Shown: positions 1 to 7,089, counted from the stretch's first letter. The stretch: 17,033 nucleotides of DNA from CAYUWM01 sp964448395 (GCA_964448395.1 CAYUWM010000038.1:1-17033); one strand, 5' to 3'. Notes: generated from the sequence alone by a model not told the origin. Translations and numbers: made by a program.

Positions 1-1351
1 TCCAGGTGGGCCACAGGGTCATCGACTCGCCGCGGAACACCTGCGCCTGCCCGTCCACGCCGGTCGGTATGGTGCCCGGCGGGGCCTCGGCGCCCACGTA
101 CAGGGAGCCGGAGCTGGCGGAGCCGATGAACTGCATATCGGAGATGCGAACGGCGCCTAGTCCCCTCGCCTGTACCAGCGAGGGCCCGGTAACCGTGGAG
201 CGCCCCACGATGCGGTACACATCATCTGCGCCGCTTCCATCGATGCCGACGAATACGTTGTTGGCCCCGCTGAAGTCGTCGGCCACCTCAATGACCGCGG
301 CCCACGCCTGAGCGCCAGCCGCGATCAGGCCGTTGGTTGGCGAGTCAACGTCGCCGCCCCACGCCCCGTCTATCCCGTCCCACAGGCACAGGTAGATGCC
401 TATAGGCATTCCGGCAGGGTCAGTTAGGTGAGTCACGTCACTGACCACGGCCATGAAGATCTGGTCCTCGGTGTAGGTCGGCGAGGCCTTCACCGCTATC
501 ACGTCAAGGCCGTTGCCCGCGGGCATTGTCCCGGGGAAGGGCGCCGGGGGCAGGGCGTTGGATACCTGCTTGTCCCGCCAGTCGCGGTCGTTGTCCTCGT
601 TCCAGGTGTAGACGCCCTCGCCCCTCAGGGCACCAGGACCGCCCAAACCCAGGCTGGAGACGCCCACCAGCGCCATGAAGGTGCCGGGGTGGTCCGTGTT
701 CTCCGCCACGTCAATGGAGGTGATGGTGCCGCCGGCCACCAGGGTAACCGCCGGGTTCCTCGGGGTGACCCGCGTGAAGCTCTTGCCGCCGTCGAAGGAA
801 CGGTAGATGTTGCCCTCATTCGGGCCGCCTACGAAGGCGCCCGGGGCCCATCTTGAGAGATAGCGCGTACCCGTGGCCACGAAGACCACATCGTTGGCGG
901 AATCGCCCTCGATATAACCCGGCTGGGGCACCACCGCTAACGGCGCACCGACATCGGAAGACGGCTGGTGCCACATGATCTTCCAGGTGTAGCCGCCGTC
1001 GGTGGACTTCATCAGCGCCACGTCGGAATAGGCGGGGAACACCGCCCAGCGCAGGCCGTCCCAGACACCAGTTAGGCCAGCGGCAGTTTCCAGATCTACC
1101 ACCCCGCTGGTGTCCTCCACCAGGGCGAACAGGGTGCCGTCATCGGCGGCGACCAGGTCCCATATATCGGTGTTGGGGGCCATCTGCCAGTAATTGGTGG
1201 TGGGCAGGTCGTGCCGCACCCAGCTGTTCAGCCCGCCGGATATGGTGGGCCCGCCCTGCGCGCTGGCTACGGGGGCCACGGTGGCCACCATGCTGAGCAC
1301 GAGGGCCAGCGCCACGAACGCCATCAGTGTAATGGACAATCTTCCTCTCAT
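1..1351 (-). CDS. Secreted Asp-box (BNR-type) beta-propeller protein, 3' end beyond the window
   Basis: The frame is open from an ATG at 1351 to the left edge (450 codons, no stop), so the C-terminus is missing. An AAGGAG site sits 7 nt upstream of the ATG. Residues 1-32 form a signal peptide: a basic start (MRGRL), a hydrophobic core, then an A-S-A site before QGG. The mature part has two Asp-box motifs, STDGGYTW (116-123) and SFDGGKSF (185-192), typical of sialidase/Ycf48/sortilin-like propeller blades, and further blade-like stretches (for example FMAVVSDVTH near 299). Asp boxes are structural, so no enzyme activity follows from them; known relatives include exo-sialidase-like and S-layer-associated proteins. 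The signal peptide and the W-x-R-x-x-L-P segment after it (44-50) match the three small genes upstream on the same strand, making this the last gene of a tandem array. Secretion is well supported, function unknown. Confidence 0.85.
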   Translation of the reverse strand, partial: MRGRLSITLMAFVALALVLSMVATVAPVASAQGGPTISGGLNSWVRHDLPTTNYWQMAPNTDIWDLVAADDGTLFALVEDTSGVVDLETAAGLTGVWDGLRWAVFPAYSDVALMKSTDGGYTWKIMWHQPSSDVGAPLAVVPQPGYIEGDSANDVVFVATGTRYLSRWAPGAFVGGPNEGNIYRSFDGGKSFTRVTPRNPAVTLVAGGTITSIDVAENTDHPGTFMALVGVSSLGLGGPGALRGEGVYTWNEDNDRDWRDKQVSNALPPAPFPGTMPAGNGLDVIAVKASPTYTEDQIFMAVVSDVTHLTDPAGMPIGIYLCLWDGIDGAWGGDVDSPTNGLIAAGAQAWAAVIEVADDFSGANNVFVGIDGSGADDVYRIVGRSTVTGPSLVQARGLGAVRISDMQFIGSASSGSLYVGAEAPPGTIPTGVDGQAQVFRGESMTLWPTW

Positions 1352-1412
1352 CTCTCGCTCCTTGTTTTTTCTATGATCGCTACGGGTATAATCACATCAA
1401 CAGTGGTAAATA
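1352..1412 (-). repeat. Leader repeat, copy 1 (upstream of the propeller gene)
   Basis: This 61-bp intergenic stretch is nearly identical to 1752-1813, differing by a few substitutions and one or two indels. It contains the AAGGAGCGAGAG ribosome site and the block TGATTATAC (minus strand). The shared part starts just after the stop codon of the preceding gene, so each unit looks like a leader-plus-gene duplication. Confidence 0.85.
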
Positions 1413-1751
1413 CTACTCGGCAGCGTCATTGCAGAACCACCTGGGTTGCCCTAGAGGCATCGACGTCGTCGCTGCTGCCGGTGCGGCGTTCACGCCGGAT
1501 GACGGCATCGGTGTGCAGCCGGACTGAATCGTTATGCAGCAGTTCTTCGGCTGGGCGAGAAACCCGTTGGTATAGGTGGCCGCCCCCAGGTCCTGCGCGG
1601 CGGGCATGTTATACCGCATCCATCTGGCAGCGCCGTCGGGCGCGGCCCCGCTGTCCTGCGCTATAGCACCAGGGGCCAGTGTCGCCACCAGGCTCAGCAC
1701 CAGCGCCAGAGCCACCAGCGCCATAAGCAAAACGGGCAATCTTCCTCTCAT
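1413..1751 (-). CDS. Small secreted Cys-pair peptide (family member A)
   Basis: This encodes 112 residues from an ATG with AAGGAG 7 nt upstream. Residues 1-31 are a signal peptide (MRGRLP start, Ala/Leu/Val core, A-I-A cleavage site before QDSG), leaving a mature peptide of about 81 residues. Three blocks are shared with the two neighbouring small genes: W-M-R-Y-N-M-P (44-50), P-K-N-C-C-I-T-I (68-75) and a C-terminal P-R-W-F-C (103-107). The four cysteines (71, 72, 79, 107) could form disulfides outside the cell. The gene is 61 nt upstream of the propeller gene at 1351, and their leaders are near-identical. I recognise no described family. The conservation among paralogues in an otherwise variable sequence argues that it is translated and exported. 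Confidence 0.75.
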   Translation of the reverse strand: MRGRLPVLLMALVALALVLSLVATLAPGAIAQDSGAAPDGAARWMRYNMPAAQDLGAATYTNGFLAQPKNCCITIQSGCTPMPSSGVNAAPAAATTSMPLGQPRWFCNDAAE

Positions 1752-1813
1752 CTCTCGCTCCTTGTTTTTTCTATGATCGCTATGGGTATAATCACATCAA
1801 CATGTGGTAAATA
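1752..1813 (-). repeat. Leader repeat, copy 2 (upstream of peptide A)
   Basis: This is the second copy of the leader repeat. It holds the short inverted repeat CACAT-caac-ATGTG, which is damaged by a one-base loss in copy 1. The leader of peptide B keeps only the TGATTATA block and AAGGAG. No convincing -35/-10 pair was found inside the repeat, so it may be a translation leader rather than a promoter. Confidence 0.85.
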
Positions 1814-2140
1814 CTACTGAATAGTTACCCTGCAGAACCACCTGGGTCTCTCAATGCAATGATTTTGCGCAGCGCTTAAATCAACAATACCGTTGGGGTG
1901 GCCGCCGTACTCAACCGTTATGCAGCAGTCTTTGGGTATAACCATGGGCGGCGGGTTTACGCTGGTCACTATCTCCCACTGCTCACCGGTGGGCAGCTTA
2001 TACCGCCCCCACTTGGCAGCGCCGTCGGGCGCGGCCCCGCTGTCCTGCGCTATAGCACCGGGGGCCAGCGTTGCCACCATGCTCAGCACCAGGGCCAGCG
2101 CCACCAGTGCCATAAGCATTATCGGCAGTCTCCCTCTGAT
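1814..2140 (-). CDS. Small secreted Cys-pair peptide (family member B), apparent ATC start
   Basis: The frame aligns from end to end with its two neighbours: R-G-R-L-P, a hydrophobic core, A-I-A then QDSGAAPDG, W-G-R-Y-K-L-P (44-50), P-K-D-C-C-I-T-V (69-76) and a final R-P-R-W-F-C (98-103). At the codon where both paralogues have ATG, this gene has ATC (2138-2140), still preceded by AAGGAG at a normal 6-nt spacing. If ATC is used the product is 108 residues. Other starts are a TTG 11 codons upstream (2171-2173, no good ribosome site) or ATG at 2119, which would lose the positively charged n-region. The frame continues open to 2371, but that part overlaps member C and does not resemble the family. 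The gene is either poorly initiated, a decaying copy, or carries an assembly error at one base. Intact length and cysteines (72, 73, 95, 103) suggest it is still functional or recently lost. Confidence 0.6.
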   Translation of the reverse strand: MRGRLPIMLMALVALALVLSMVATLAPGAIAQDSGAAPDGAAKWGRYKLPTGEQWEIVTSVNPPPMVIPKDCCITVEYGGHPNGIVDLSAAQNHCIERPRWFCRVTIQ

Positions 2141-2187
2141 TTCCCTCTCCTTGTCCCGTATATAATCATACAAGATGTACGCCGATA

Positions 2188-2532
2188 TTAATCGATACCC
2201 ACGCAGAACCACCTGGGTCTCGCCGGACACGTACCCGTTGCTGATACCGGCTCGGGGTTGGTGCCGGATGTCGGTACGGCCGTAGTTATCGGTGGTTGGC
2301 AGCCGTGCTGAATCGTTATGCAGCAGTTCTTCGGCTGGGTGACGAAGTTGGCGTGGGCGACTGTACCCCACTCCTGCGCCGCGGGCATCTTATAACGCAT
2401 CCACTTGGCAGCGCCGTCGGGCGCGGCCCCGCTGTCCTGCGCGATAGCCCCGGGGGCCAGCGCCGCCGCCAGGCTCAGCGCCAGGGCCAGCGCCACCAGT
2501 GCCATAAGCATTATCGGCAGTCTCCCTCTCAT
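2188..2532 (-). CDS. Small secreted Cys-pair peptide (family member C), first gene of the array
   Basis: This encodes 114 residues from an ATG at 2532 with GAGGGG upstream; the longer frame up to 2661 runs through the promoter and is not used. The signal peptide is MRGRLPIMLM followed by a Leu/Ala core and A-I-A before QDSG (cleavage about 31/32). The mature part has W-M-R-Y-K-M-P (44-50), P-K-N-C-C-I-T-I (67-74), a Pro/Thr/Ser-rich variable loop (79-100) and the C-terminal block R-P-R-W-F-C (105-110). It has five cysteines (70, 71, 78, 102, 110), one more than its siblings. It is the most upstream gene of the minus-strand array and follows the only good promoter seen there, so the array may be one transcript. 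Function is unknown; a secreted or envelope peptide is the safest description. Confidence 0.72.
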   Translation of the reverse strand: MRGRLPIMLMALVALALALSLAAALAPGAIAQDSGAAPDGAAKWMRYKMPAAQEWGTVAHANFVTQPKNCCITIQHGCQPPITTAVPTSGTNPEPVSATGTCPARPRWFCVGID

Positions 2533-2598
2533 CGCTTTCCCCTCTTTCTCAACTCTCCAGATACAGCTATAGCGGATATTAAGAATAATATCTATCAA

Positions 2599-2627
2599 TA
2601 AATAGCATAACGCGGCGGTTTTGTCAA
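2599..2627 (-). promoter_or_regulatory. Promoter for the secreted-peptide array
   Basis: On the minus strand there is TTGACA (2622-2627), a 17-nt spacer, then TATTTA (2599-2604) preceded by an extended -10 TGC. The predicted transcript would begin near 2592, giving a leader of about 60 nt before the ATG of peptide C. Confidence 0.6.
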
Positions 2628-2677
2628 TGGAGAAAGAGGCCCAAAATGGAACGTTACACAAAAGGGGAAAACAGCCG

Positions 2678-2695
2678 GGCGGGTGTGCGCCCGCC
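2678..2695. promoter_or_regulatory. GC-rich inverted repeat between divergent promoters
   Basis: GGCGGG and CCCGCC flank a 6-nt loop, ending 2 nt before the -35 box of the dehydrogenase promoter. There is no T-tract on the plus side, so an operator or weak structure is more likely than a terminator. Confidence 0.3.
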
Positions 2696-2697
2696 GA

Positions 2698-2726
2698 TTG
2701 ACTCCCCGGGTTTTAGGGGGTAGGAT
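2698..2726 (+). promoter_or_regulatory. Promoter for the short-chain dehydrogenase
   Basis: TTGACT (2698-2703), a 17-nt spacer and TAGGAT (2721-2726). The predicted start near 2733 would leave a leader of about 29 nt containing AGGGGG (2747-2752) before the GTG start. Confidence 0.5.
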
Positions 2727-2761
2727 ATGCAGGAATCGCCAGCGTCAGGGGGTGTACTATC

Positions 2762-3556
2762 GTGTTACAGGAATACAGCCTTAAGGGCAAGGTGGCCGTC
2801 GTGACCGGCTCGGGCAAGGGCATCGGCAGGGGCATCGCCCTGACCCTGGCCGAGGCCGGCGCCGATATCGTGTCGGTGGATAAAGCGGCGGAGGACAATG
2901 AGCGTGTGGCGGAGGAGATTATTAAGCTGGGGCGGAAGTGCCTCGCGCTCACGGTCGACGTTACTCAGGATGAACAGGTGCAGCGTATGGTCGCCGATAT
3001 CATATCGCATTTCGGCCACATCGATATACTGGTCAACAACGCGGGCAAGGGCAGCCGCAAGGTGGTGGTGTCTTTGCCGGATCAGGACATCCGTGCCATA
3101 ACCGACGAGAACTGGGACAGCGTGATGGAACTGAATGTCAAGGCGGTGTTCCTGTGCGCCAGGGCGGTGGGACCCCACATGATTGAGAGGAAACAGGGCA
3201 AGATCATCAACATCATCTCGGCGACGGCGGTCAGCTCCTTCGACTACAACAGCCTGTATTGCCTGAGCAAGGCGGCGGTGGCACGCTTCACCCAGACGCT
3301 GGCGCGGGAGTGGGCGCCGTACAACATAAACGTCAACGCCATCGGTCCCAGCTGGACCATGACCGAGGGGGCGAAGTGGATGCTGGAGATGAAGGGCGAG
3401 GAGTACCTCAAGCGGGAGATGGCCCGCATCCCGCTGGGGCGGGCGGCGCAGCCACGGGAGATAGGCCTCCTCGCTGTATACCTGGCTTCACCAGCCTCCG
3501 ATATGGTCACCGGCCAGAACATCTACATAGACGGAGGCTTGACATCCGGCGGGTAG
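2762..3556 (+). CDS. Short-chain dehydrogenase/reductase (SDR), NAD(H)-type
   Basis: This is a 264-residue classical SDR, normal family length, starting at GTG with AGGGGG 9 nt upstream. Visible motifs are the cofactor loop TGSGKGIG (15-22), an acidic Asp40 at the end of the second strand that favours NAD(H) over NADP(H), NNAG (92-95), the structural Asn125, the catalytic Ser153-Tyr166-Lys170 set (YCLSK) and a C-terminal Y-I-D-G-G. Relatives oxidise or reduce hydroxyl/keto groups, including 3-hydroxyacyl-CoA and 3-oxoacyl-ACP; the substrate cannot be read here. It lies 137 nt upstream of the 2-hydroxyacyl-CoA dehydratase-type genes on the same strand, which fits a role in the same acyl-CoA route. 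That gap holds a possible second promoter, so co-transcription is not certain. Confidence 0.9.
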   Translation: MLQEYSLKGKVAVVTGSGKGIGRGIALTLAEAGADIVSVDKAAEDNERVAEEIIKLGRKCLALTVDVTQDEQVQRMVADIISHFGHIDILVNNAGKGSRKVVVSLPDQDIRAITDENWDSVMELNVKAVFLCARAVGPHMIERKQGKIINIISATAVSSFDYNSLYCLSKAAVARFTQTLAREWAPYNINVNAIGPSWTMTEGAKWMLEMKGEEYLKREMARIPLGRAAQPREIGLLAVYLASPASDMVTGQNIYIDGGLTSGG

Positions 3557-3573
3557 GGTTTTATGCTCAAGCA

Positions 3574-3603
3574 TTGACTTAAAAAAACCCAATCGAGTAA
3601 ACT
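3574..3603 (+). promoter_or_regulatory. Possible promoter for the HgdB-type operon
   Basis: TTGACT (3574-3579), an 18-nt spacer with a run of seven A, and TAAACT (3598-3603). A transcript from about 3610 would carry an 84-nt leader with two hairpins before the TTG start. Confidence 0.4.
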
Positions 3604-3655
3604 GGTAGTTAGGGTATTAATAAAAAGCACAAGGGTTCCCTCGTAACCCCGTCCC

Positions 3656-3676
3656 GGTGCTGCCTGAGGCGGCACC
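3656..3676 (+). promoter_or_regulatory. Leader hairpin just upstream of the ribosome site
   Basis: GGTGCTGCC (3656-3664) pairs with GGCGGCACC (3668-3676) around a 3-nt loop, nine pairs with one G-U. It ends 4 nt before AAGGAGG (3681-3687). A weaker stem, GGGTT/AACCC, lies at 3633-3649. No T-tract follows, so it could influence translation or mRNA stability rather than terminate. Confidence 0.5.
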
Positions 3677-3693
3677 TTGAAAGGAGGCGCGGA

Positions 3694-4845
3694 TTGGAAA
3701 CCTCGGTAAAGTCTAAAGCCCTGGATACGTTCAAGGAAGCCACCCAGACTATCCTTAACCCCGTGTTGAAGAAGTGGGTGGACGGTGGCGGCAAGGTGAT
3801 GGGCTACTTCTGCTCCTACGGGCCGGAGGAGATTATCACCGCCGCCGGCATGGTCCCGATGCGGGTGAGGGGCACCGGCAGCACCAGCACCGAGCTGGCG
3901 GATGCGTATCTCAGCAGCATCAACTGCAGCTTCTGCCGCCACGCTTTCAACATGGGGCTCAGCGGCGAATACGATTTCCTGGAGGGTGTGATGTGGCTCA
4001 ACAACTGCGACCATGTGCGCCGCATCTATGACAACTGGAGGCGCAAGGTAGATACACCTCTACCGATTATGCTGAGCCTCCCCAAGATGACCACCGATAC
4101 ACAGGTCGAGTGGTACAAGGACGAGCTGACGAATCTCAAGGAGGCGCTGGAGAAGAACCTCGGTATCACCATCACCGACGACAAGCTGCGGGAAGCAATT
4201 AAGACACACAACGAGACGCGGCATCTGCTCAGGCAGCTCTACGACCTCAGGAAGAAGGACAATCCGCCGATCACCGGGGCCGAGACGCTGGCGGTGGTGG
4301 TGGCCAGCACCTGTATGCCCCGTGCGGAGTTCAATCAGATGCTGAAAGAACTGCTGGAGGACCTGAAGGGTGCGGAGGGCATCAAGGACTATAAGGTCAG
4401 GTTGATGCTGGTGGGCAGCATCCTCGACGACCCCAATTACGTCAAGGTAATCGAGGATATGGGCGGCTTGGTGGTTACCGATTCGTTGTGCTTCGGCACC
4501 CGTATCTTCTGGACGGATGTGGATGAGAAAACCAAAGACCCGTTACAGGCACTCGCCAAGTACTACATCCAGGACAAGCCCGCCTGCCCGCGCATGTTCG
4601 ATACTCAACCGCAGAGGTCCAAGTTCATTCAGGACATGGTTAAGGAGTTCAAGGTGGACGGGGTCATCGGCCTGCGGATGGTGATGTGCGACCTGTGGAC
4701 CGGTGAACTGTTCATGCTGGATAAGGACCTGAAGGCGGCCAAGGTTCCCCTGATCAGGCTGGAGAGGGAGTACGCCGTGGTGGGCGCCGGCCAGCTGAGG
4801 ACCAGGGCGCAGGCGTTCATTGAAAGCATAGGAGGCAGACGATGA
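3694..4845 (+). CDS. 2-hydroxyacyl-CoA dehydratase / benzoyl-CoA reductase-type subunit (HgdB/BcrB family)
   Basis: This encodes 383 residues, matching the usual 370-430 of the family (PF06050). The start is TTG, chosen because AAGGAGG lies exactly 6 nt upstream; the next in-frame ATG is codon 36, inside the fold. Family hallmarks are YFCSYGPEEIITAAG (38-52), NCSFCRHAF (77-85), a YDFLEGV segment (93-99) and NNCDHVRRIYDNW (103-115). Cys40, Cys78, Cys81 and Cys105 are candidate iron-sulfur ligands. Such subunits bind a [4Fe-4S] (or double-cubane) cluster and take one very low-potential electron from an ATP-driven activator to reduce or dehydrate a CoA thioester. It overlaps the next gene by 4 nt (ATGA), so the two are probably partner subunits. 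Substrate is unknown: 2-hydroxyacyl-CoA, an aromatic acyl-CoA, or a small molecule as in double-cubane proteins. Confidence 0.88.
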   Translation: METSVKSKALDTFKEATQTILNPVLKKWVDGGGKVMGYFCSYGPEEIITAAGMVPMRVRGTGSTSTELADAYLSSINCSFCRHAFNMGLSGEYDFLEGVMWLNNCDHVRRIYDNWRRKVDTPLPIMLSLPKMTTDTQVEWYKDELTNLKEALEKNLGITITDDKLREAIKTHNETRHLLRQLYDLRKKDNPPITGAETLAVVVASTCMPRAEFNQMLKELLEDLKGAEGIKDYKVRLMLVGSILDDPNYVKVIEDMGGLVVTDSLCFGTRIFWTDVDEKTKDPLQALAKYYIQDKPACPRMFDTQPQRSKFIQDMVKEFKVDGVIGLRMVMCDLWTGELFMLDKDLKAAKVPLIRLEREYAVVGAGQLRTRAQAFIESIGGRR

Positions 4846-6152
4846 GCAGGGTTCCAAAGCAACCGGAAAAAGCAATAAAACTCTATAAAGATGACGTAGC
4901 CTATATGCAGATGCTGCATGACATGCTGGCGGGTGATGAGTCGGAGGAGGGGGCGATCAACCGCGCCGTAATTCAGGCGGTGATGGACAGAAGCAACGAA
5001 GTGTTGCAATGTATCGAGAAGGACGAGCCGTTCATCGCCAGCTGGTACCCCTATTCCGCCGAGTTCCTGACCGCCATGGATGTGACGTGGTGGATGTTCG
5101 CCCAGACGGCATTCCTCGGTATCGAATCCCCGCACGTCTGTGATGACATCGACGGGGGTGAGAGGCTGCTGGGCAGCGATTTCTGCACCGTGCTGCGGCT
5201 GCTGCTGTACTACGTGGAGGCCGACATTAGCCCCAAGCCCAGCGCGCTGGTGGCCCTTCTGCACCCCTGCGACGGCACGGTCATCGCCCACCAGGCTATC
5301 AAGCACGGCAACTGGGCCGATGTCCCCATCTTCGGCGCCGACCCGCCCTACTGGGACAACGAACGGGCGATTAATTATTATGCTAATGAGATGAAGAAGC
5401 TGGTTAAGTTCGTTTCCGAGATTACCGGGAAAAAGCTGGATATCGACCGCCTGCGGGAGGTATGCGAGGAATCCAATAAGATTTATGCCCTTTGGCAGGA
5501 GTACAACGAGCTCAGGCGTGCTGTACCTTGCCCTCATGACTGGACACTGGGCCCGCCGCAGGCTTTCGCTATGGCAACCTACTACAATGTCGGTAAGCCT
5601 GCCGGTGAGGAATGGTTCAAGAAGCTAATCGCCAATGCCGAGAGGCGGGTGAAGGAAAAGATCGACCCTATAGCTGGCGGGGAGAGGATAAGGGTGCTGT
5701 GGTTCGATATCCTGCCCCTGATGTGGCAGTTCGACATTCAGCCGTGGCTGGAGGCGGAGTGGGGGGTGAACCTGGTTATGAACATGTTCGGCTATACCCC
5801 CTATACCCCGATCGATACCAAGGATGAGAAGACCATGTTCCACGACATGGCCAAGAGGTCCCTTAACGATTTTCCCATGATTCGTCAGGCGCGCGGGGTG
5901 GCGGACAACTTCCTCTCCGATATAGAGAAGATCGTCAAGGACTACAGCATAGACTGCGTTATCTGGCCGGGTCACATGGGGCACAAGGACGGGTCGGCGA
6001 GCATTGGCATGATGCGGGAGAAGTGCCGCGAGATAGGCGTTCCTTTCCTGTACATCGGGCTGGACCTGTTCGACAAGAGATATACCTCGCCGGATGAGGT
6101 CAAGAACATACTCTCCAGGTTCTTCAGCCAGCACGGGCTGGGGAAGAAATAG
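4842..6152 (+). CDS. Second HgdB/BcrC-type Fe-S subunit of the same enzyme
   Basis: This encodes 436 residues from an ATG that overlaps the previous stop, with AGGAGG 6 nt upstream. It is a divergent paralogue of the upstream subunit: an N-terminal cluster domain with HVCDDIDGG (98-106), SDFCTVLR (112-119) and LLHPCDGT (140-146), then a second Rossmann-like half ending in a segment I-D-C-V-I-W-P-G-H. Cys100, Cys115 and Cys143 are the likely cluster ligands. Family enzymes are heterodimers whose subunits each hold an Fe-S cluster, one carrying the active site. The tight overlap with the upstream gene and the activator 32 nt downstream reproduce the usual order of these systems. Low similarity between the two subunits is normal. 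Which subunit binds substrate cannot be decided by eye. Confidence 0.85.
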   Translation: MSRVPKQPEKAIKLYKDDVAYMQMLHDMLAGDESEEGAINRAVIQAVMDRSNEVLQCIEKDEPFIASWYPYSAEFLTAMDVTWWMFAQTAFLGIESPHVCDDIDGGERLLGSDFCTVLRLLLYYVEADISPKPSALVALLHPCDGTVIAHQAIKHGNWADVPIFGADPPYWDNERAINYYANEMKKLVKFVSEITGKKLDIDRLREVCEESNKIYALWQEYNELRRAVPCPHDWTLGPPQAFAMATYYNVGKPAGEEWFKKLIANAERRVKEKIDPIAGGERIRVLWFDILPLMWQFDIQPWLEAEWGVNLVMNMFGYTPYTPIDTKDEKTMFHDMAKRSLNDFPMIRQARGVADNFLSDIEKIVKDYSIDCVIWPGHMGHKDGSASIGMMREKCREIGVPFLYIGLDLFDKRYTSPDEVKNILSRFFSQHGLGKK

Positions 6153-6184
6153 CGTACAGGGGAGTCAGAAAGAAGGTACGTACA

Positions 6185-6988
6185 ATGATCGTTGCAGGAT
6201 GCGACATAGGTTCCACCACCGGCAAGTCGGCGATAATGGTGGACGGGAAGCTTGAGTCCTACACCATAATCCCTTCGACCACCAAGCCGGAGGAGACGGC
6301 GCGTAAGTCGATGGAGGAGGCCATGGGCTTTCTGGGCATAGTGTCGCTGGAGGAGATAGACTACATCGTCGGCACCGGCTACGGCAGGCTCAAGGTACCC
6401 TTCGCCAACGAGAACATCTCGGAGATCACCTGCCATGCAAGAGGGGCGCAGTGGATGTGCCCTTCGGTGAGGACGGTGGTAGATATCGGGGGGCAGGACT
6501 GCAAGGTGATGGCGCTGGACGAGAGGGCCAACGTCCTCGAGTTCGTGATGAACGACCGCTGCGCTGCGGGGACGGGCAAGTTCTTCGAGGGGATGGCGCG
6601 CGTGCTGGAATGCGGGCTGGAAGGCATCTCTAAACTCTCTCTGGAATCGAAGAATCCGGCCAATATAACCAGCCAGTGCAGCGTGTTTGCCGAGTCGGAG
6701 GTGGTGACCCTGATAAACGAGGGCGTAGACGTGATCGACATCGCCGCCGGCGTCAACAATTCGGTTGCCGGCAGACTGAATTCGATGGTGAGAAAGGTCG
6801 GTCTGGTGGAGGACGTGGTGCTCACCGGCGGCTGCGCCAAGAACGAGGGCCTGGCCAAATCGCTGGAGCAGAAGCTGGGGGTCAAGGTCGTACACCTGCC
6901 GGAGGACCCTCAGATTGCCGGTGCGGTGGGTGCGGCGGTCATAGCTGCGGAGAAGGCGAGCCAGCAGGCGGGGGCAGCGTCCGTTTAA
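6185..6988 (+). CDS. ATP-dependent Fe-S activator (archerase), HgdC/BadF/BcrD family
   Basis: This encodes 267 residues, the usual size for the 2-hydroxyacyl-CoA dehydratase activator. ASKHA-fold motifs are in order: GCDIGSTTGK (5-14, phosphate 1), DIGGQDCK (100-107, phosphate 2) and TGGCAKNEG (214-222, adenosine). Cys126 in NDRCAAGTG and Cys165 in SQCSVFAES match the two cysteines per monomer that hold one [4Fe-4S] cluster at the homodimer interface. The known role is to accept an electron from ferredoxin or flavodoxin and, on ATP hydrolysis, inject it into the partner dehydratase/reductase. It directly follows the two partner subunits, with AAGG about 10 nt before the ATG. The single short activator looks more like the HgdC type than the paired BcrA/BcrD type of Thauera-like benzoyl-CoA reductases. 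Confidence 0.92.
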   Translation: MIVAGCDIGSTTGKSAIMVDGKLESYTIIPSTTKPEETARKSMEEAMGFLGIVSLEEIDYIVGTGYGRLKVPFANENISEITCHARGAQWMCPSVRTVVDIGGQDCKVMALDERANVLEFVMNDRCAAGTGKFFEGMARVLECGLEGISKLSLESKNPANITSQCSVFAESEVVTLINEGVDVIDIAAGVNNSVAGRLNSMVRKVGLVEDVVLTGGCAKNEGLAKSLEQKLGVKVVHLPEDPQIAGAVGAAVIAAEKASQQAGAASV

Positions 6989-7069
6989 CCGCCCCTAGCA
7001 GGCAATACTGATATACATTCACTATTGCCACCTGGGTGATGGTGAAAGAAAGGTCGGTTTGTTTCGCTC

Positions 7070-7089
7070 AGGGTTGAATCTTTAACCCT
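7070..7089 (+). promoter_or_regulatory. Small hairpin in the gap before the ACS-like gene
   Basis: AGGGTT (7070-7075) and AACCCT (7084-7089) form a 6-bp stem with an 8-nt loop inside the 142-nt gap at 6989-7130. It is followed by a pyrimidine-rich stretch, not a clean T-tract. It could be a weak terminator or an RNA processing site; no convincing promoter was found in the gap. Confidence 0.3.

Noticed and set aside
1387..1392. Plus-strand TATAAT in the leader repeat
   Set aside because: No -35 at a usable distance and no plus-strand gene downstream.
2141..2371. N-terminal extension of peptide B up to an ATG at 2371
   Set aside because: It overlaps most of the coding region of peptide C's C-terminus in another frame, has no family similarity, and would bury the AAGGAG site inside the gene.
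1194..2601. Several plus-strand reading frames opposite the secreted peptide genes
   Set aside because: They mirror the repeated signal-peptide DNA, have no ribosome sites, and the minus-strand products have clear signal peptides and conserved motifs.
4629..5537. 302-codon minus-strand frame
   Set aside because: It lies opposite the two HgdB-type genes, whose motifs are clear; it is a by-product of GC-rich codon use.
5972..6895. 307-codon minus-strand frame
   Set aside because: It is antisense to the activator ATPase, which has all family motifs; His/Leu-rich composition is typical of a shadow frame.
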